Assembly (NCBI GenBank): GCA_021816545.1
Contig: JAKAXP010000015.1
Coordinates: forward strand, 1-18,315
Length of the DNA: 18,315 bases
Source of the DNA: Bacteroidota bacterium
Lineage (GTDB): Bacteria; Bacteroidota; Bacteroidia; Bacteroidales; VadinHA17
Reading direction: 5' to 3'
Shown here one piece after another: positions 16,703-18,315 of this stretch. The notes under the pieces were generated by a model. It was not told the origin of the DNA. It did no database searches and saw only the letters and a program-made list of their open reading frames with translations. The translations under genes were made by a program, and so were the position numbers. Within the stretch, counting starts at the first letter, position 1; each line of letters starts with the position of its first letter.

Positions 16703-16731
16703 CCCGGGCAGGTTTACTTTTTCATCCCGGG
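16703..16731. terminator. Possible bidirectional terminator between convergent transcripts
   Basis: CCCGGG at 16703-16708 can pair with CCCGGG at 16726-16731 across a 17-base loop that contains a five-T run. There is no T-run after the stem on either strand, so it is a weak candidate. It lies in the 42-base gap between the 118-residue gene and the convergent aldehyde dehydrogenase gene. Confidence 0.3.
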
Positions 16732-16738
16732 GCGAACA

Positions 16739-18109
16739 CTAAGGCTTGAAAATGCTGATTGTCTTTGTGTTGAGAAACTCGAATAGTCCTTCTGCTGCCA
16801 GCTCCCGCCCATAACCTGATTCCTTAACGCCGCCGAAAGGCAATCCCGGTTCAGATTTTACGAACCCGTTTACTGCTACCGTTCCGGTGTCAATTGAATG
16901 TGCCATTTTCATGGCAAGGCTTTCATCTGCAGTCCATACAGTTGCACCCAGTCCGTATGGAGTATTGTTGGCGAGTGTTACGGCTTCATCAATTGCACTG
17001 AACCTTATAAGGGGGGCGGCAGGGCCGAAGGTCTCCTCGCAGGCGAGAGGTGAACCCAGGGGGACGTCATCAACCACAGCCGGGATGAAGAGAGCCGGAT
17101 GTTCTTTGCCAGCCCTTCCGCCGCACAGCAGCCTTGCCCCTGCCCTCAACGTCTCCGCCAGCTGCCTTTCAAGCTCATCTGCTGCTGCCACGTTTACCAT
17201 CGGACCCACATCGGTTTGCGGGTCAAGCGGATCACCGGCACGGAGGGCTTTGACCGCGGAAACGAATTTCGTCCTGAACTCATCGTAAACATCTGTATGA
17301 ACGATGATCCTTTTCGCGGCAATACAGCTCTGCCCTCCGTTCTGGTAGCGGGAAAAGACGGCGGCCTTCACGGCACTGTCAATATCCGCATCGGGGATCA
17401 CGATGAACGGATCGCTTCCGCCAAGTTCCATCACCATTTTCTTCAGGTTTGCACCGGCCACGGAGGCAATCCTCTTTCCTGCCGCAGTGCTCCCCGTGAG
17501 TGACACCCCCCTGATCCGGCTGTCGGCAATAAGCCTCTCAGCCTGGCTGTGAGATGGAAAGATCGTCCGGAAAAGTCCATCGGGAAATCCTGCTCCCTTT
17601 ACTATGTCTTCAATCTCCAGCGCACAGCGGGGAACGGATGAGGCATGCTTGAGCAGTGCCGCGTTGCCTCCGGCTAAGGCCGGAACAATGAACCTGAACA
17701 CCTGCCAGAACGGAAAGTTCCAGGGCATGATCCCGAGAATGATTCCCTGAGGCTCATGCACAACATAGCTTTTATCAGCAGAGGATGGCCTTCTCTCCGG
17801 CTCCAGCAGCCCCGGAGCATGCTCCCCGTACCAGCGGCACAGCAGTGCGCACTTGTCGGCCTCCGCCAGCCCCTGGGCAACAGGCTTTCCCATCTCGGAG
17901 GCCATCAGCCTGGCAATAGTCTCCCTCCTATGCTGCAGAATATCAGCCATTGCAGTAAGTGGCCGGCATCGTTCTTCAGGAGTGAGAGACCTCCAGTCAC
18001 TGAAAGCGTTACATGCCATGCGGGTGATATCATCAATAAGGTCATCACCCATTTCAGGGAATGCTGTCACCTTTTCCTGCAGCCAGGGGTCAAAACTTAC
18101 ATATGCCAT
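16739..18109 (-). CDS. NAD(P)-dependent aldehyde dehydrogenase, succinate-semialdehyde type (YneI/Sad-like)
   Basis: A 456-residue cytoplasmic enzyme of the aldehyde dehydrogenase superfamily that oxidises an aldehyde to a carboxylate with NAD(P)+. Catalytic residues are visible: Asn131 in MPWNFPFWQ, Lys154 in ALLKHAS, the cofactor motif LTGSTAAGKRIA (204-215), general base Glu228 in MELGGSDPF and nucleophile Cys262 in NGGQSCIAAKR. The GGSDPFIV and LKHAS variants fit the short succinate-semialdehyde dehydrogenase branch typified by E. coli YneI, giving succinate for the TCA cycle; the substrate is a family-level inference. The ATG follows the stop of the Smr-domain gene by five bases, so both are likely one transcript. 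It converges on the nuo operon. Confidence 0.92.
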   Translation of the reverse strand: MAYVSFDPWLQEKVTAFPEMGDDLIDDITRMACNAFSDWRSLTPEERCRPLTAMADILQHRRETIARLMASEMGKPVAQGLAEADKCALLCRWYGEHAPGLLEPERRPSSADKSYVVHEPQGIILGIMPWNFPFWQVFRFIVPALAGGNAALLKHASSVPRCALEIEDIVKGAGFPDGLFRTIFPSHSQAERLIADSRIRGVSLTGSTAAGKRIASVAGANLKKMVMELGGSDPFIVIPDADIDSAVKAAVFSRYQNGGQSCIAAKRIIVHTDVYDEFRTKFVSAVKALRAGDPLDPQTDVGPMVNVAAADELERQLAETLRAGARLLCGGRAGKEHPALFIPAVVDDVPLGSPLACEETFGPAAPLIRFSAIDEAVTLANNTPYGLGATVWTADESLAMKMAHSIDTGTVAVNGFVKSEPGLPFGGVKESGYGRELAAEGLFEFLNTKTISIFKP

Positions 18110-18114
18110 ATCTC

Positions 18115-18315
18115 TTACTTACTGATTGTCACTGCCGTGGCTCCGTTGTAGCCGTACCTGGTAAAGGATGCATCATGGCAGGCGCATGACGGATACTCCG
18201 CTGCAATGATGTCCCGCAGTGCTTCCCTCAGCCTGCCGCTACCTGCCCCGTGTATGAAAATCATCTCTTTCTCTCCTGCCCTGATTGCACTGCTGAGTTC
18301 TCCCCTGACCAGATC
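18115..18315 (-). CDS. Smr-domain (DUF2027-like) protein, C-terminal fragment (5' part beyond window)
   Basis: On the minus strand the frame is open from the window edge (bases 18315 to 18118, 66 residues), ending in TAA at 18117-18115. It reads EKEMIFIHGAGSGRLREALR, then a segment with YPSCACHDASFTRYGYNGAT. The I-F-I-H-G-x-G-x-G-x-L-R motif is the core of the Smr domain found at the C-terminus of MutS2. The closing (Y/H)-x-D-A-S-F-x-x-Y-G form is familiar from Bacteroidota DUF2027 proteins, where it may bind or cut nucleic acid. The N-terminal part that would confirm the subfamily is not in the window. It is directly upstream of, and probably co-transcribed with, the aldehyde dehydrogenase gene. 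Confidence 0.75.
   Translation of the reverse strand, partial: DLVRGELSSAIRAGEKEMIFIHGAGSGRLREALRDIIAAEYPSCACHDASFTRYGYNGATAVTISK

Overview
The window looks like a chromosomal segment of a Bacteroidota bacterium, probably in or near the order Bacteroidales/Marinilabiliales. The evidence is a NADH:quinone oxidoreductase operon without nuoE, nuoF or nuoG, perfect TAnnTTTG-type -7 promoter boxes, few Shine-Dalgarno sites, and protein families typical of that phylum. Base composition looks even across the window and I see no phage, integrase, transposase or CRISPR signature. Most of it is well-kept core metabolism.

Left part (1-5666): the 3' half of an FAD/Fe-S oxidoreductase (+) converges on a nitrilase-superfamily amidase (-) across a mirrored heptamer-repeat element that supplies both stop codons. 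Next come an uncharacterised membrane-anchored protein (-) with a good intrinsic terminator, the replication-associated AAA+ ATPase RarA (+), and a secreted LolA-like protein (+).

Middle (5667-6441): this 775-base stretch has no protein gene. It holds a pair of oppositely oriented REP-like palindromes, an intrinsic terminator, the RNase P RNA gene rnpB on the minus strand, and two divergent promoters with the same -7 box, one for rnpB and one for the nuo operon.

Right part (6442-16696): a compact operon nuoA-B-C-D-H-I-J-K-L-M-N, followed by an uncharacterised 118-residue gene that appears co-transcribed. It encodes the quinone module, the connecting Fe-S proteins (B, I) and the whole proton-pumping membrane arm, but not the NADH-oxidising module. 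NuoC and NuoD are separate genes. NuoM lacks the mid-membrane TM7 lysine that NuoL and NuoN both keep.

End (16739-18315): a minus-strand pair, the 3' end of an Smr-domain (DUF2027-like) gene five bases upstream of a succinate-semialdehyde-type aldehyde dehydrogenase gene, convergent with the nuo operon. No wholly new system is evident. The best leads are the 118-residue protein tied to an 11-subunit complex I, the NuoM lysine loss, and the two intergenic repeat elements.
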